This document shows, piece after piece, positions 1 to 11,262 of a DNA stretch of 64,000 bases; position 1 is the first letter of the stretch, and each line of letters opens with the position of its first letter. A program made the translations under genes and the position numbers. The stretch is from Owenia fusiformis (Eukaryota > Annelida > Polychaeta > Sabellida > Oweniidae), in NCBI GenBank assembly GCA_903813345.2, contig CAIIXF020000006.1, positions 38,221,348 to 38,285,347 on the forward strand, in the 5' to 3' direction. Below the pieces are notes generated by a model. That model searched no databases, was not told where the DNA came from, and was given only the letters and a program-made list of their open reading frames with translations.

Positions 1-507
1 TAAAATAACCGAAATGTTATCTGAGTAGTATTACTCCAGTATATTGCATGTTTAAGTTATCTAATATTTATGAGCATTTTAAAACCTATTTTTGGCATAT
101 AGCATCAATCAATTTGTACAGATTTTTATTCTTCTGTTTGGGTATGAGCTGCTAGTTCATAATGAAGGTGTTATATTTTTTCTCTATCTGATCTAATACT
201 GGCCACATGAGCACACCAGGTAGATATCAGTTACACAAACTTTAGAGCAACATTTAACATTAAGCTTGTATATTTAAGTTCACTGAGTTACCCTATATGT
301 GGAAATAAAAGACATTAGCGCAACCAGCAGACCAGCAGACTATTAGCTAGAAGCTTCAAACAAAATGCATTTTAAAGCTCTTATTTTTATTGGTCATCGC
401 CCCTCCCTCCTGGCTACGCCTATGATAGGTATATAGGTCAAAAATGGTAAGCGGCAATGGTCATAGTATGTCTAAAAAATTAATATAAGTGATTCCAATG
501 CAGATAT
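1..507. other. Non-coding stretch, no gene seen
   Basis: AT-rich sequence without a long ORF or an exon I can support. Around 390-430 it reads like the end of a dispersed element of the type whose terminus resembles CCTGGCTACGCC; the sense version of a similar signature is seen near 62145. Confidence 0.4.
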
Positions 508-1365
508 TAGAGAGATTTCGCACATACGTAAAATACAACTTATAACGTATACTTATACTTATAAGAAGACGTACAAGGTGTTTCATAATGTGGGTATTTC
601 GTCAGGAAAGATCTTCTCGGACTGTAATAAATTAAGGTCAAAGGGATGCCTTTTGTACTTTCTTGAATTGTAGCATTTTTAGTTGATCCAAATGTGTTTC
701 TCTAGAATAAAATAGGCTCATATAAAGTACATAGAGACCCAACTCTTCTCAAATTGACTTTTTGGAGATGCTCGTTATGAAACACCCTGTATGTCATTTG
801 TTGAGCTACTGAACGGGTCGTTTCCAGAAATTGCTAGATCCTACTGGTTTGACTGGTGTTTCAAATTGATGGTTAAAGTATTTGATTGGATACTGTTCCT
901 ACTCAGCCGATTAATTTAGAAAATGCTTGCGGTCAATTGTTCCACACACATGTAGGTAAAGCTTTATACGTAGATCCAACTGTATACGTTTATCATCTAC
1001 GTGTATATACAATTTTGTAAGTTCATTGAACTTATACTGATCATGAAAACTTTGAAATAATCAACTTGTTTATGTAATGACTCACTTGAAAGGATCATGA
1101 CTCACTTTAAAGGATCGTGTTTAGAATACACTACAACTACTAGGACACGGAAGCAAGCATTTAATTATAATGTGCATAATCTACACGTGCAGATGACAGT
1201 GCATTCACAGTCTCTGGTTGATGGAGCTTTTCTGTATCGGGAATAGTTATGTTCCATGAAGTACAATTTAAAATTGATTTTAGTAAATATAATAGTTCGA
1301 CATGACCCTTTAAACTATACGTATACGTATAAGTTGTACTTTCACTTATGTGCGAAATCTCTCTA
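508..1365. mobile_element. Non-autonomous DNA element with ~50 bp terminal inverted repeats
   Basis: The left end begins TAGAGAGATTTCGCACATA and about 50 bp of it (508-558) return inverted at 1317-1365 with a few mismatches. The interior has no transposase ORF. A second, smaller TIR element (574-789) sits inside it, so this one is older. The family is not recognised. Confidence 0.6.
574..789. mobile_element. Mariner-type MITE with TA target duplication
   Basis: The termini CAAGGTGTTTCATAA and TTATGAAACACCCTG are inverted copies with one mismatch. Both are flanked by TA (572-573 and 790-791), the duplication expected of Tc1/mariner transposition. Only about 216 bp long with no ORF, so it would depend on a transposase encoded elsewhere. 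Confidence 0.65.
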
Positions 1366-1779
1366 TTTTATACTTCATATTTCATTATAGAAATTTTAAC
1401 TTTACTCCAGACTTGACAGAACTTTAACTTTAAAGAACTCTTTAAAATTGTCTTTGAATTATACATTGAATCAGCCTGAAACCTATCTTCTAGAGGAAAA
1501 CAGTTAATCCAGTCAAGACTACAGTAATGAGACAAACTCATAACTTACATAACTTAAATAATCTGTCTCCAGATTGGAAAAGAATTATACAGTTATACGA
1601 AGCACTATAAAGCTGATAAGCTGTTAGTTATCCAAACATATGTGTCTACTTAAGATGGATCATTTTATGTCTTATCTTGATACTGATTTTAAATAGAGAG
1701 TCAGTTTCAGAAGCTTTCAGTCTAATGTATTGCAATGTATTATGAATTCTCTACCTTTTCAATATATTGAAGCAAAATT

Positions 1780-2180
1780 AGAAGAAAACGTAAAACAAAA
1801 CCCCCCAAAAATAGATAAAAATCAAGATAAACCTTTTATTTCATCAACAAGATACTTTTTAAAAATCAACCAAAATTTCCTTTGTACAATTACAATATTG
1901 AGAGACTTAAACATGTTGTATGTTGATTTGTTCAAAACAGGTTCGGAAAGATGTTTCATTTCATTCTGAGCATATGATACCAGAAGCAAAAGAAGTGTTT
2001 GTTGTGTTTTCTAAAACAATATAGAGAAAAGTATATACATTTTTTCAAATGTTATTGTTACCATTCAAAAGATGACCATTAAATTGACGATATGTAATTT
2101 TTAGAAATTTTTAACGACTGATTTAAGAGAAAAGTGTGTTCAGAATGTTCACCATATCAAAACCAATCCTTTACAGGTTC
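1780..2180 (+). repeat. Dispersed repeat R1, copy 1
   Basis: About 400 bp match 30980-31370 in the same orientation at roughly 80-85% by eye. Shared blocks include CCTTTGTACAATTACAATAT, TTTCTAAAACAATATAGAGA and AAAAGATGACCATTA. There is no sustained reading frame across both copies, so this is a non-coding interspersed family. Short ORFs at 1730 and 2134 lie in it and are not counted as genes. Confidence 0.65.
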
Positions 2181-2443
2181 TCCTAAATATCCAGGATGTC
2201 AACTCTTCAGTCTATATGGAAAGGTTAAACTTGTGACTAGGATAACAAAAAGGTCAATCTTTCTAATGTTCACATATTTTGTTATATATCAGATAGACAT
2301 TGAAGTTCTGCCTAAATAAAATCTGGCTGTTCTTGGATTTTAAAGTGTTATGTAAAGATGATAACTTAATGACTATTAGATGACTCTTCCACCTACACCA
2401 GTCCAGTCTTTACCATTAAACATGCAATAAGAGAAGTTAATAT

Positions 2444-2600
2444 ACAGGGTGGTCCAAAAAAGTGAACCCCTGCAACAGGCTATATTGTCCTTAATACTGG
2501 CATGAATAGACTCATATTATCACATGTTGTAGAAAAAGGTCTAAAATTTTGGTTGATGCCATAATCTATTCTCTGTCTTAAATTTTGAAGAAATCACATC
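2444..2600. mobile_element. Possible single end of a mariner-like element
   Basis: CAGGGTGGTCCAAAAAAGTG preceded by TA resembles a mariner-family inverted terminus. No matching opposite end was found in the window, so this may be a solo or truncated end. Confidence 0.35.
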
Positions 2601-2725
2601 TAAATGAGGTTTTATGTAGGATTCATCCTCAGTGTATATTGCTATCAACTCATAAAAGAGAATGGATCAATATGAATCTTGAATGATTAAAATTCACTTT
2701 AAAATAGTTTACATACTTTAACATA

Positions 2726-3280
2726 GAGATCTCGAAATGGGAACTGGGGACTGGGGACCAGCTTAGAAGATACATACAAATACATACATACATATAGCAT
2801 ATAGATATCTCAAACTGGGAACTGGGGACTGGGGACCTTCTTAAAAGATACATACAGATACATACATACATATATATATATATAGCATATAGATATCTCA
2901 AACTGGGAACTGGGGACTGGGGACCAGCTTAGAAGATACATACAAATACATACATATTATATATAACAATATAGATATCTCAAACTGGGAATTGGGGACT
3001 GGGGACCTTCTTAAAAGATACATACAAATACATACATATTATATATAGCAATATCTCAAACTGGGAACTGGGGACTGGGGACCAGCTTAGAAGATACATA
3101 CAAATACATACATACATATAGCATATAGATATCTCAAACTGGGAACTGGGGACTGGGGACCTTCTTAAAAGATACATACAAATACATACATATTATATAT
3201 AACAATATAGATATCTCAAACTGGGAACTGGGGACTGGGGACCAGCTTAGAAGATATATACAAATACATACATATATAAC
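2726..3280. repeat. Tandem repeat, ~80-90 bp unit, seven copies
   Basis: Each unit carries GGGAACTGGGGACTGGGGAC followed by a GATACATACAAATACATACAT stretch. Two alternating spacers, CAGCTTAGAAGATA and CTTCTTAAAAGATA, make a two-unit higher-order period of about 165 bp. Two minus-strand ORFs (2650-2901 and 2980-3177) are products of the repeat. Confidence 0.85.
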
Positions 3281-3329
3281 ATGTATACAATACACATTTA
3301 TCTCATAAATTAAAGCATATTCATAGATA

Positions 3330-3625
3330 TCTCAATGTAGGATATTCATGAATTATTGTTATTTAATTAACATATTCTCTGCCAACTAATAAATTAATTG
3401 TTATGTATCTACTGTAGTTCTATATATGTATCTAGTCTATCTAATTAACATATTCCATGCTTGTATATATATCATACATATATATGAATACATATAATAA
3501 TGTATGTATCTATCTAATTTGCATATTCTGTGCTGGCATATAATATATATATGCATGAATACATAGATATATGTATTCATATGCATACATGTATCTATCT
3601 AATTTGCATATTCTGTGCTGGTTTA
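3330..3625. repeat. AT-rich tandem repeat with TATCTATCTAATTTGCATAT motif
   Basis: Four diverged units end in CATATTCTGTGCTGG or close variants, separated by TATA/ATGTAT runs. It directly abuts the preceding GGGGACTGGGG array. Confidence 0.7.
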
Positions 3626-3730
3626 CATGGCCCATAAGCCGATTATTTGTGTTCTCGCTGCAAGTACCGGAAATGGAATGCTTTCATCTTAACCTTTGGT
3701 GATTGTGTTACATGCATGCATCATTCTTAC

Positions 3731-3803
3731 CTTCGAAAGCTGGCAGTACGGCTCCCAAGTTGCTTTTAAGCAGAAATATCTTGAACTTGGAACTGTCCTC
3801 CAT
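3731..3803 (-). CDS. Candidate first coding exon of an unidentified minus-strand gene
   Basis: On the minus strand an ATG at 3803 sits in a strong Kozak context (AAC before it, G after). It opens a 24-codon reading frame beginning MEDSSKFKIFLLKSNLGAVL, then PAFE. This runs into an ideal splice donor, GAAG followed by GTAAGAATGA, just left of 3731, and the exon ends in phase 1. The leucine-rich start is faintly like the first helices of a SAM or death-fold domain, but 24 residues are too few to name a family. Downstream exons would lie below position 3731, where repeats dominate, and I could not find them. This is a prediction from start, donor and codon pattern only. Confidence 0.4.
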
Positions 3804-4275
3804 GTTGATTTCGACGCTGGAATTCCTCTAATTTCCATTGGTTGATAGAACAGAATACGATAAAAAGCCGAACGAGAAATACATCAAATTTGCGAGCGAT
3901 GTACTTTCCGTTTGTAACGCTCGCCCTTGTTGAAAGGGACTAAAACCGGGACTAAAATTTTTGTCCCGAGGTCTGACAAATCACCGGAAGAGTGGAGTTT
4001 TAGTCAATTTACCGATAATTCGCAAAATTTAGTCCCGGCAAGCTCCAGAGGAAGTCGACATGGAGATCTATGAAGTTCAGAGGAAGAAAATATGAAATTT
4101 TATAACTCTGAGAGGAATAAAACATGGAAACTTCCAATTTTGAGAGGAAATTGACATGGAAAAAATGCTCAAAAAGGGGGTCTTTGGCGGGGCACATAGG
4201 TATTAAGAGGTATATTGGAGTGAACCCCCCGGGACAGAACGTCAGACTTTTGTCAGCAATAACCCATGGCAAAAT
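3804..4275. other. Non-coding stretch, possible promoter of the minus-strand exon
   Basis: This is less AT-rich than its surroundings and carries no repeat I recognise. If the minus-strand exon at 3731-3803 is real, this holds its 5' UTR and promoter. The overlapping ORFs at 4009-4272 (-) and 4124-4354 (+) show no domain or splice support. Confidence 0.3.
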
Positions 4276-6800
4276 TACAACGTCGGAGAAACGTTTTCTC
4301 TACATCATATTTCCACTTTCACTCTCAATTACCACGTTAAGTTCATCTGTGTGAGCCAGCATATGCCTGTGTCTCCACCGATCAGTATTTAAAGTTACCA
4401 CAACTTGAGGCATACATGTATATTCGTTATATATTTAACATTTACTTCACGTCACAAATTAAACGAATTTGTTGAGACCACAACGTCTTTGTCACGTTCC
4501 TTTTCATATACACGTTTAAAACCCGTTTCGTCAACGTCAAAATTAACCGTTTCGACAACGTTGCAAATAAACCAATTTCGTGAGGACACAGCGTCGTTTT
4601 GTCACGTTTCCTGCCCTTACAAATATTTTTTTACATTTCAATTGAAAACTCGTTTCGACAACGTTGAAATTAACCGTTTGCACTACGTTGAAAATGAACC
4701 ATTTTGGTCAGAAAACGACGTCTTTGTAACGTGTTTTACAATTACAAATATTTTTCACATTCAAACCATGTTTTGACAACGTTACAATTAGCCATTTTCA
4801 CTACGTTGCAAATGAACCAATTTGGTGGGAAAACAAGGACTTTGTAACGTTTCCTAGACTTACAATTATCTTTCACATTTAAAACACGTTACGACAACGT
4901 CAAATTTTACTGTTTATATTACGTAGCAAATGAAACAATTCGGTGAGAAATGCAACGTCTTTGTAACGTTTTCTACACTTACAAATATCTTTCACATTTA
5001 AAACACGTTACGACAACGTCAAATTTTACCGTTTACATTACGTAGCAAATGTACCAAATTTGGTGAGAACACAACGTCTTTGTAACGTTTTTTACACTTA
5101 CAAATATCTTTCACATTTAGAACACGTTACGACAACATCAAATTTTACCGTTTATATAACGTAGCAAATGAAACAATTTGGTGAGAAGTGCAACGTCTTT
5201 GTAACGTTTTCTACACTTACAAATATCTTTCACATTTAAAACACGTTACGACAACGTCAAATTTTACCGTTTACATTACGTAGCAAATGTACCAAATTTG
5301 GTGAGAACACAACGTCTTTGTAACGTTTTTTACACTTACAAATATCTTTCACATTTAGAACACGTAACGACAACATCAAATTTTACCGTTTATATTACGT
5401 AGCAAATGAAACAATTTGGTGAGAACTGCAACGTCTTTGTAATGTTTTCTACACTTACAAATATCTTTCGCATTTAAAACACGTTACGACAACGTCAAAT
5501 TTTACCGTTTACATTACGTAGCAAATGTACCAAATTTGGTGAGAAGTGCAACGTCTTTGTAACGTTTTCTACACTTACAAATATCTTTCACATTTAAAAT
5601 ACGTTACGACAACGTCAAATTTTACCGTTTACATTACGTAGCAAATGTACCAAATTTGGTGAGAACACAACGTCTTTGTAACGTTTTTTACACTTACAAA
5701 TATCTTTCACATTTAGAACACGTTACCACAACATCAAATTTTACCGTTTATATAACGTAGCAAATGAAACAATTTGGTGAGAAGTGCAACGTCTTTGTAA
5801 CGTTTTCTACACTTACAAATATCTTTCACATTTAAAACACGTTACGACAACGTCAAATTTTACCGTTTACATTACGTAGCAAATGTACCAAATTTGGTGA
5901 GAACACAACGTCTTTGTAACGTTTTTTACACTTACAAATATCTTTCACATTTAGAACACGTAACGACAACATCAAATTTTACCGTTTATATTACGTAGCA
6001 AATGAAACAATTTGGTGAGAACTGCAACGTCTTTGTAACGTTTTCTACACTTACAAATATCTTTCGCATTTAAAACACGTTACGACAACGTCAAATTTTA
6101 CCGTTTACATTACGTAGCAAATGTACCAAATTTGGTGAGAACACAACGTCTTTGTAACGTTTTCTACACTTACAAATATCTTTCACATTTAAAACACGTT
6201 ACGACAACGTCAAATTTTACCGTTTATATTACGTAGCAAATGAAACAATTTGGTGAGAACTGCAACGTCTTTGTAATGTTTCCTGCACTTATAAATATCT
6301 TTCACATTTAAAACACGTTACGACAACGTCAAATTTTACTGTTTATATTACGTAGCAAATGAAACAATTTGGTGAGAAGTGCAACGTCTTTGTAACGTTT
6401 TCTACACTTACAAATATCTTTCACATTTAAAACACGTTACGACAACGTCAAATTTTACCGTTTACATTACGTAGCAAATGTACCAAATTAGGTGAGAACA
6501 CAACGTCTTTGTAACGTTTTCTACACTTACAAATATCTTTCACATTTAAAACACGTTACGACAACGTTAAATTTTACCGTTTATATTACGTTGCAAATGA
6601 ACCAAACTGGTAAAAATTCAACGTCATTGTTACGTTTTTCACACCAGCACAAATTTCGAACTTTACGAACACATTACTACAACGTCATTTTTTAACCATC
6701 CACCGACGTTTTGCTGAATGTCACAATTTTACGTTGCTTTGACGTTTATATAACGGAAATATACAACGTCTTCAGTGAACTTATATACCACATATGAGAG
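4276..6800. repeat. Satellite of ~118 bp units, about 19 copies, rich in ACGT
   Basis: A typical unit runs from AACGTCTTTGTAACGTTTT through ACACGTTACGACAACGTC to TTACGTAGCAAATG. ACGT occurs about five times per unit. Unit subtypes differ before the first AACGTC (GAACAC, GAAGTGC or GAACTGC). Their order from about 5064 reappears from about 5660, a five-unit higher-order block of ~597 bp. Units at both edges are more diverged, as expected when an array homogenises from its centre. Confidence 0.9.
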
Positions 6801-7448
6801 ACGTCACATGGACGTCACTGTTTGCTGGGAATCGTAGTGTTTAACTGCAACCGAACTCCAAGTAACTCTGGCTCTTATTGTTTTTATAATAGGAGTCTTG
6901 TTAAATTTTACAAGGACGCAATAGAAATGGCAATATTTACGCATATAAATAACATGCATAACAGTCATCAAGAAGTCTTCCATGGACATTTATACTACGA
7001 TTTCCTGTTAAGGGTCATGAACTTAGATATTGGGACATTTTAATATATTAATCAGTTTTATATACGTCAAGATGAATAAATAAAAAATTTAATGGACGGT
7101 TTTGTAGCATTATAATTTAAGCATTCTATATGAATGAACATAAAATGAAACAATGGCGTACTCGACTCAGCCTCTGTGTGCAGGCAAGGGGTGGTCATAT
7201 CGACCAGAAATTGAAGTAAATAGCAGACAATACCCCACTGATCAATTGTATAAAATTGCAGTGAAATAGCAGTGATATTAAAAAAGTTACTAAGTTTCAA
7301 AAAGTGTCCATTTATAGTGGACTTCCCTGTATATCATTTTGAAAATTGGAAGTAAGAAATTTTTTGGAGGCCATGTTTTGTTACTGTCATGACAGGAAAT
7401 AGATTGTGAAAATGAAAACTTAATTAACATCATTTCGATTTATTTTAG
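6801..7448. other. Intergenic or intronic stretch before the vWA exon
   Basis: No supported coding sequence. A block at about 7316-7415 (GGAGGCCATGTTTTGTTACT region) recurs inverted at 36750-36838, marking a dispersed element. The last bases, TTTATTTTAG, form a good splice acceptor for the exon starting at 7449. Confidence 0.4.
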
Positions 7449-7735
7449 ATGGGCATTATAACATTTGATAGCTTTGCCTATGATGAATTTTTCTTGAATA
7501 CTTACAAATCGTCGAGTGAAATTGCAAGTCACATAGAAAGAATGGATATTCACACCTTCAATGACAAGAGATCCAGATGTGGTTCAAGAACAGATTTAGC
7601 TCTCATATCAGCTAAAACATTGCATTTCACAGTTGCTAAGGGTCTTCGAGATCCATTGAGAATAAAATGGCCTCCAATACAACGGGTCCTACTAGTTATT
7701 ACTGATGGTACAACGTTTCCTCCATATAAAGCCCG
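7449..7735 (+). CDS. von Willebrand factor A domain exon (partial gene)
   Basis: The exon opens right after a TTTATTTTAG acceptor and reads MGIITFDSFAYDEFFLNTYK, then a vWA core with RCGSRTDLALISAKTLHF and RVLLVITDGTTF. These match the second strand, the metal-ion (MIDAS) threonine motif and the ITDG aspartate strand of vWA domains. The first strand with DxSxS must lie on an upstream exon, which I did not find, and the last third of the domain is absent. After PPYKA the frame runs straight into a foldback repeat and soon stops. The only nearby donor-like site is a weak GATG/GTACAA at about 7706. The gene may therefore be interrupted here, or spliced with a weak donor. vWA proteins are mostly extracellular ligand-binding or matrix proteins; the exact family cannot be set from this fragment. 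Confidence 0.7.
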
Positions 7736-7736
7736 G

Positions 7737-8337
7737 AATACTGAACAAATATTTCACTCTATTGAGGTGAATACTTGTACATCTTTCACAAGTGATATTC
7801 CACGAAGCCCGAAATGGAATATCACCTTGTGAAAGTGCTACAGGTATTCAACGAAAATAGAGTGAAATATTTGTTTTATTATATCACTGTCTGGCTAAAC
7901 ATCCCTAATATTATTAAGTCATTTAGTCTTCAGATATTTTTACGAATCTACCCATTTTGACTTACACTGAACTTAATTATTTACACTGAACGAAAACAAA
8001 TTCTTTGAAAATTCCCGGGAGCGTGGGATATTGAACAAATATTTCACTCTATTGAGGTGAATACCTGTACATCTCTCACAAGTGATATTCCACGAAGCCC
8101 GAAGGGCAAGTGGAATATCACCTTGTGAAAGTGCTACAGGTATTCACCGAAAATAGAGTGAAATATTTGTTTTATTATATCACTGTCTAGCTAAACATCC
8201 CTAATATTATTAAGTCATAGGTTAACATTGAAATACATTGAATCTACTCGGTTCGTCTGCCATTTTGACTTACACTAAACTAAATTATTTACACTGAACG
8301 AAAACAAATTCTTTGAAAATTCCCGGGAGCGTGGGAT
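7737..8337. mobile_element. Two tandem copies of a foldback element
   Basis: A ~300 bp unit is present twice (about 7737-8033 and 8034-8337) at over 90% identity by eye. Each unit opens with a ~130 bp imperfect palindrome whose ~60 bp arms run from CAAATATTTCACTCTAT to ATAGAGTGAAATATTTG. The first copy abuts the vWA exon. GAATATCACCTTGTGAAAGT and the CCCGGGAGCGTGGGATAT junction are shared. Confidence 0.75.
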
Positions 8338-8480
8338 ATCGCTAGATATCTCACGGTTGTCTTATCTGATTAGCATTGCCATTGAATATCGCCAGATATC
8401 CCACGACATGTGACCCGGTTTTGACCAATCATACAGTCGCTAGCTAGATATCTCACGGTTGTCTTATCTGCCGATCCAAT
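8338..8480. repeat. Short duplicated GATATCTCACGG motif
   Basis: TAGATATCTCACGGTTGTCT with its TATCTG continuation occurs at about 8345-8370 and again at 8451-8471, with a diverged inverted or related copy between. It follows directly on the foldback pair and may belong to the same element's edge. Confidence 0.5.
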
Positions 8481-8774
8481 TGCAATGTGATGTAAATTGA
8501 TTATTGTTTTCAAGATTCTCAAATAACCGAACGACCTGCCAATTACAAAAAGCAAAAGAAATATATATTTGAGATCAACCAATCACGGAGCCATCTGCCA
8601 ATGACAAACAGCAACGAGATATAAATCCATTGTTGTTTCTTAGGTCCTCCATTTACCACGGACCCACCTGCAAACAAAACGGACCCCTGCAAGGAGTTTG
8701 CGTCATTTCAGAAATCTTGTTCCATCACTATGTCAGCGTGTCATCCTTCAAACAGACGATGCTGCGGCTGTCCA

Positions 8775-9005
8775 TTTATGTTTATGGACCCAACTTCAAA
8801 GGTAGATCGATATTTATATTTATTTGAAAATGCATGAGCGCCTCTGCAGTTCAAATACTTTCATGTTAATGGACCCAACTTCAAAGGTAGATCGATATTT
8901 ATATTTATTTGAAAATGTATGAGCGCCTTTTCAGTTCAAATGCGTTCATGTTAATGGACCCAACTTCAAAGGTAGATCGATATAAATATTATTTGAAAAT
9001 GCACG
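8775..9005. repeat. Tandem repeat, ~87 bp unit, three copies
   Basis: GGACCCAACTTCAAAGGTAG followed by ATCGATATTTATATTTATTTG and ATGAGCGCC recurs at about 8785, 8871 and 8955. Confidence 0.8.
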
Positions 9006-9019
9006 AACGCTAATTGCCC

Positions 9020-9408
9020 AGATGCGAGTAGGTAGATACTAGATTCACCGCAAGGTGACTCATTCGGGTCAGATAACAGGGTAGGTATATAAGAAAGTTC
9101 CCTTAGACTTGAATATTCATCAGTTTTAGTGGTTCAATTTTCATAGTATCCCCATGTATCTGATAGTTATACAAATTAAAATATGTCCAGTAAAAGAAAA
9201 TATTATCTGTCCAAAACAAGAAAAGATATTTCACTTTTTGTGATTCAATAACATGGGCTCTGTGGGGAATCTCACCGACCTAGAAGTCACATTTTCAAAG
9301 AAAATAAAATTTCAAAGTTGATAAACACTTTCTGAAACCACATTTCTAGATGTAATTTTACATTTAAAATTTTTGATGTAAATCAAGATTATTTCTGCTC
9401 GCATCTAG
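9020..9408. mobile_element. MITE family M2, copy 1
   Basis: The element runs from CAGATGCGAG to the inverted end TCGCATCTAG, 389 bp. A second copy at 15056-15404 shares GACCTAGAAGTCACATTTTC, AAGAAAAGATATTTCACTT and CATCAGTTTTAGTGGTTCA. No ORF is carried. Confidence 0.75.
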
Positions 9409-9623
9409 TCTATTCAGTTCAAATACTTCTCAAGCGGGGAGTAGTCGTAGAACTAACAGAGGCATTCCAAGTTCACGGAATTTAGGTCAAGGCTAACAAT
9501 TTCCGGGTTAACGTCTTATTCTTATTACAGAATGCATGAATAAAAAGGATTGACAAAGGCTGTCAAGGCTAATATTCATTCAACTGTTATAAGATATTCA
9601 GAAGACGTTTTTTTGCCTTCTAG

Positions 9624-9827
9624 TCTATGAAAACACCATTTCAATTGGCTTACAAAGAAGGCAAATGTTTATGTGAGGACTGTGTAAGAAGATCGTATTA
9701 CTGCCTTCCAAAGGAATTTAGAGAAATATTAGGATATGGGAAGTCAAAAGTGAATTTCTTTCACCCATCAGTAAAAAGGATGAAACCTCAGGGTCTTGCA
9801 TTGTACATAGATATTTTTAATGAATAA
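9624..9827 (+). CDS. Possible terminal exon of an unidentified protein
   Basis: A pyrimidine-rich acceptor (TTTTTTTGCCTTCTAG, ending 9623) precedes an open frame of 67 codons to a TAA at 9825-9827. The stop overlaps an AATAAA polyadenylation signal (9823-9828), which is what the end of a compact gene would look like. The peptide has an internal Cys cluster (GKCLCEDCVRRSYYC) followed by LPKEFREILGYGKSKVNFF and a hydrophobic tail. An ATG at 9627 could instead make it a tiny independent ORF. No family is recognised. It lies between the vWA exon and the secreted gene at 11263, on the same strand as both. Phase does not join it to the vWA exon through the one weak donor there. Confidence 0.35.
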   Translation, partial: SMKTPFQLAYKEGKCLCEDCVRRSYYCLPKEFREILGYGKSKVNFFHPSVKRMKPQGLALYIDIFNE

Positions 9828-10127
9828 AATTGTCCAGTGAAACAAAGATTGTTGTTTTTGCACATTTTACTAAGTAATTTATCTGAAAGCAAAGACCCAG
9901 AATTTTGATCGAGGTATCCATTAGTATGGAGTATGGCTCCAGTGTTGCTCTTCGTGAATTAAACTTTAGAAAAATGAAAACACTGAACACTGAAAATGAA
10001 ATGAACTTGGGAATGATGACAGCATAAGCAATGTCATTGTCAATGAATTTAACTCGAGAATAACTAGAAAAACAGCAACGACACGGAGTAGCAAATCCAA
10101 CCGAACAGAACATATTTTAATAATTAG
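9828..10127. other. Non-coding stretch with a short block shared with 15.7 kb
   Basis: AACAGCAAC followed by GGAGTAGCAAATC at about 10070-10105 has a counterpart at 15745-15775. Both lie several hundred bases downstream of an M2 MITE copy, hinting at an old local duplication. No gene seen. Confidence 0.35.
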
Positions 10128-10475
10128 TGGCCATCTTGAAAACATCTTCTTGAACGGGGCATATCAGCTTATAAAATTTACCCGAATCCATCCACTGATA
10201 TTTGAAAATTACAGCTTTTTCAATTCAAGCGCCATCTTGGAAAATTGTTCTCGGGCAGAACTTGTTTGTCCATAGGCATCAACGTATAAAATTTGAACTT
10301 CCATTGGTATTTGAATTATCAACGATTACTTGTTATGACAAATGGCGGCCTTTTTGAAATTCAGAGGCCATCTCTTTTTTAGCAGAGCTCCTTTGTCCCT
10401 TGGCAACAACATATACAATTTGAACCAAATCTGCGAATTGGCATTTGAGTTTGAATTGGCAAAGATTAATATTAT
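10128..10475. repeat. Strongly diverged tandem repeat, ~115 bp unit, three copies
   Basis: Blocks beginning GCCATCTTG/GGCCATCT and containing GGCAGAAC or GCAGAGCTCC, TTTGTCC, GGCAACAAC/GGCATCAAC and ATATAAAATTTGAAC-like text recur at about 10130, 10230 and 10365. Confidence 0.5.
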
Positions 10476-11262
10476 TAAAATTGGACGATGTTCAGTGATA
10501 TATGTATGTACTTGAGGGACATTAATTTGACATCTACATGTACAAATATATATTGATTTATTTCAAGAGTCATTTATATTTTTGTAATATGATAGATAAA
10601 AAATCTAAAAAAAATTAATAAAGCATGTGTGATCTACTGACATCCTCAATTATTTAAAGTGTGTCAGAAAATGGTTACTTTGTCAAGTGTTAATTTCAAA
10701 GAAACATGTTCATTTGAAAAGGGGGAGGGGGGAGTTATGTTTTTAAACTAAAATTTTTCGGGTTTACAGTAAATACAAGAAAATACTGTTTCAAATTCTA
10801 GCTAGAATTGTATAGGGCAAGTACTTTGAAAATTTTTAATTTCTTCAAAATATATTGATAACTTTTCTGAAGAATAAAAACAATTTTAAACAGATAATAC
10901 GGTACATGTAACAGTGCTTGGTGTATTGTAAAATGGCGATGTCGTTCAAGTTAAGTAGGTTTCCTTGCAAACCATTTTTAGGGAATAATTTACGACAAAA
11001 TCCCTTGCGCTCTATGAAAAGAAGCACATAACTCAATAAATTTAGGATGATTTAATGCAAGCATTCATGTTTATTCATGTATAATTTGTTGAGTTATTTG
11101 GCTTAAATTCTTTAGTTTAACACTGTCTTAGCTATCCTATGTTTCTGTTACACTTTAACCATTTTTCTCAACAATTACATTATTAGTAAGATCTCGTGTT
11201 TCACTTGACCATTAAGTTAAATTATATTGTGACATACGTCGAAAGGGGGCTGACAAGAAATC
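10476..11262. other. Upstream region of the secreted-protein gene
   Basis: AT-rich with a GGGGGAGGGGGG run near 10720. No coding sequence is supported. The promoter of the gene starting at 11263 should lie at its right end; the sequence near 11215-11225 (AAGTTAAATTATATTG) is the nearest TATA-like text, not a firm call. Confidence 0.3.

Noticed and set aside
2650-3177. Minus-strand frames reading CMYLLRRSPVPSSQFEI
   Set aside because: Products of the ~85 bp tandem repeat.
4405-6695. Short ORFs inside the ACGT satellite
   Set aside because: Repeat-derived; frames do not persist across units.
4276-6800. CRISPR-like array
   Set aside because: Units are contiguous and fully repetitive with no unique spacers, and the window is eukaryotic; it is a satellite.
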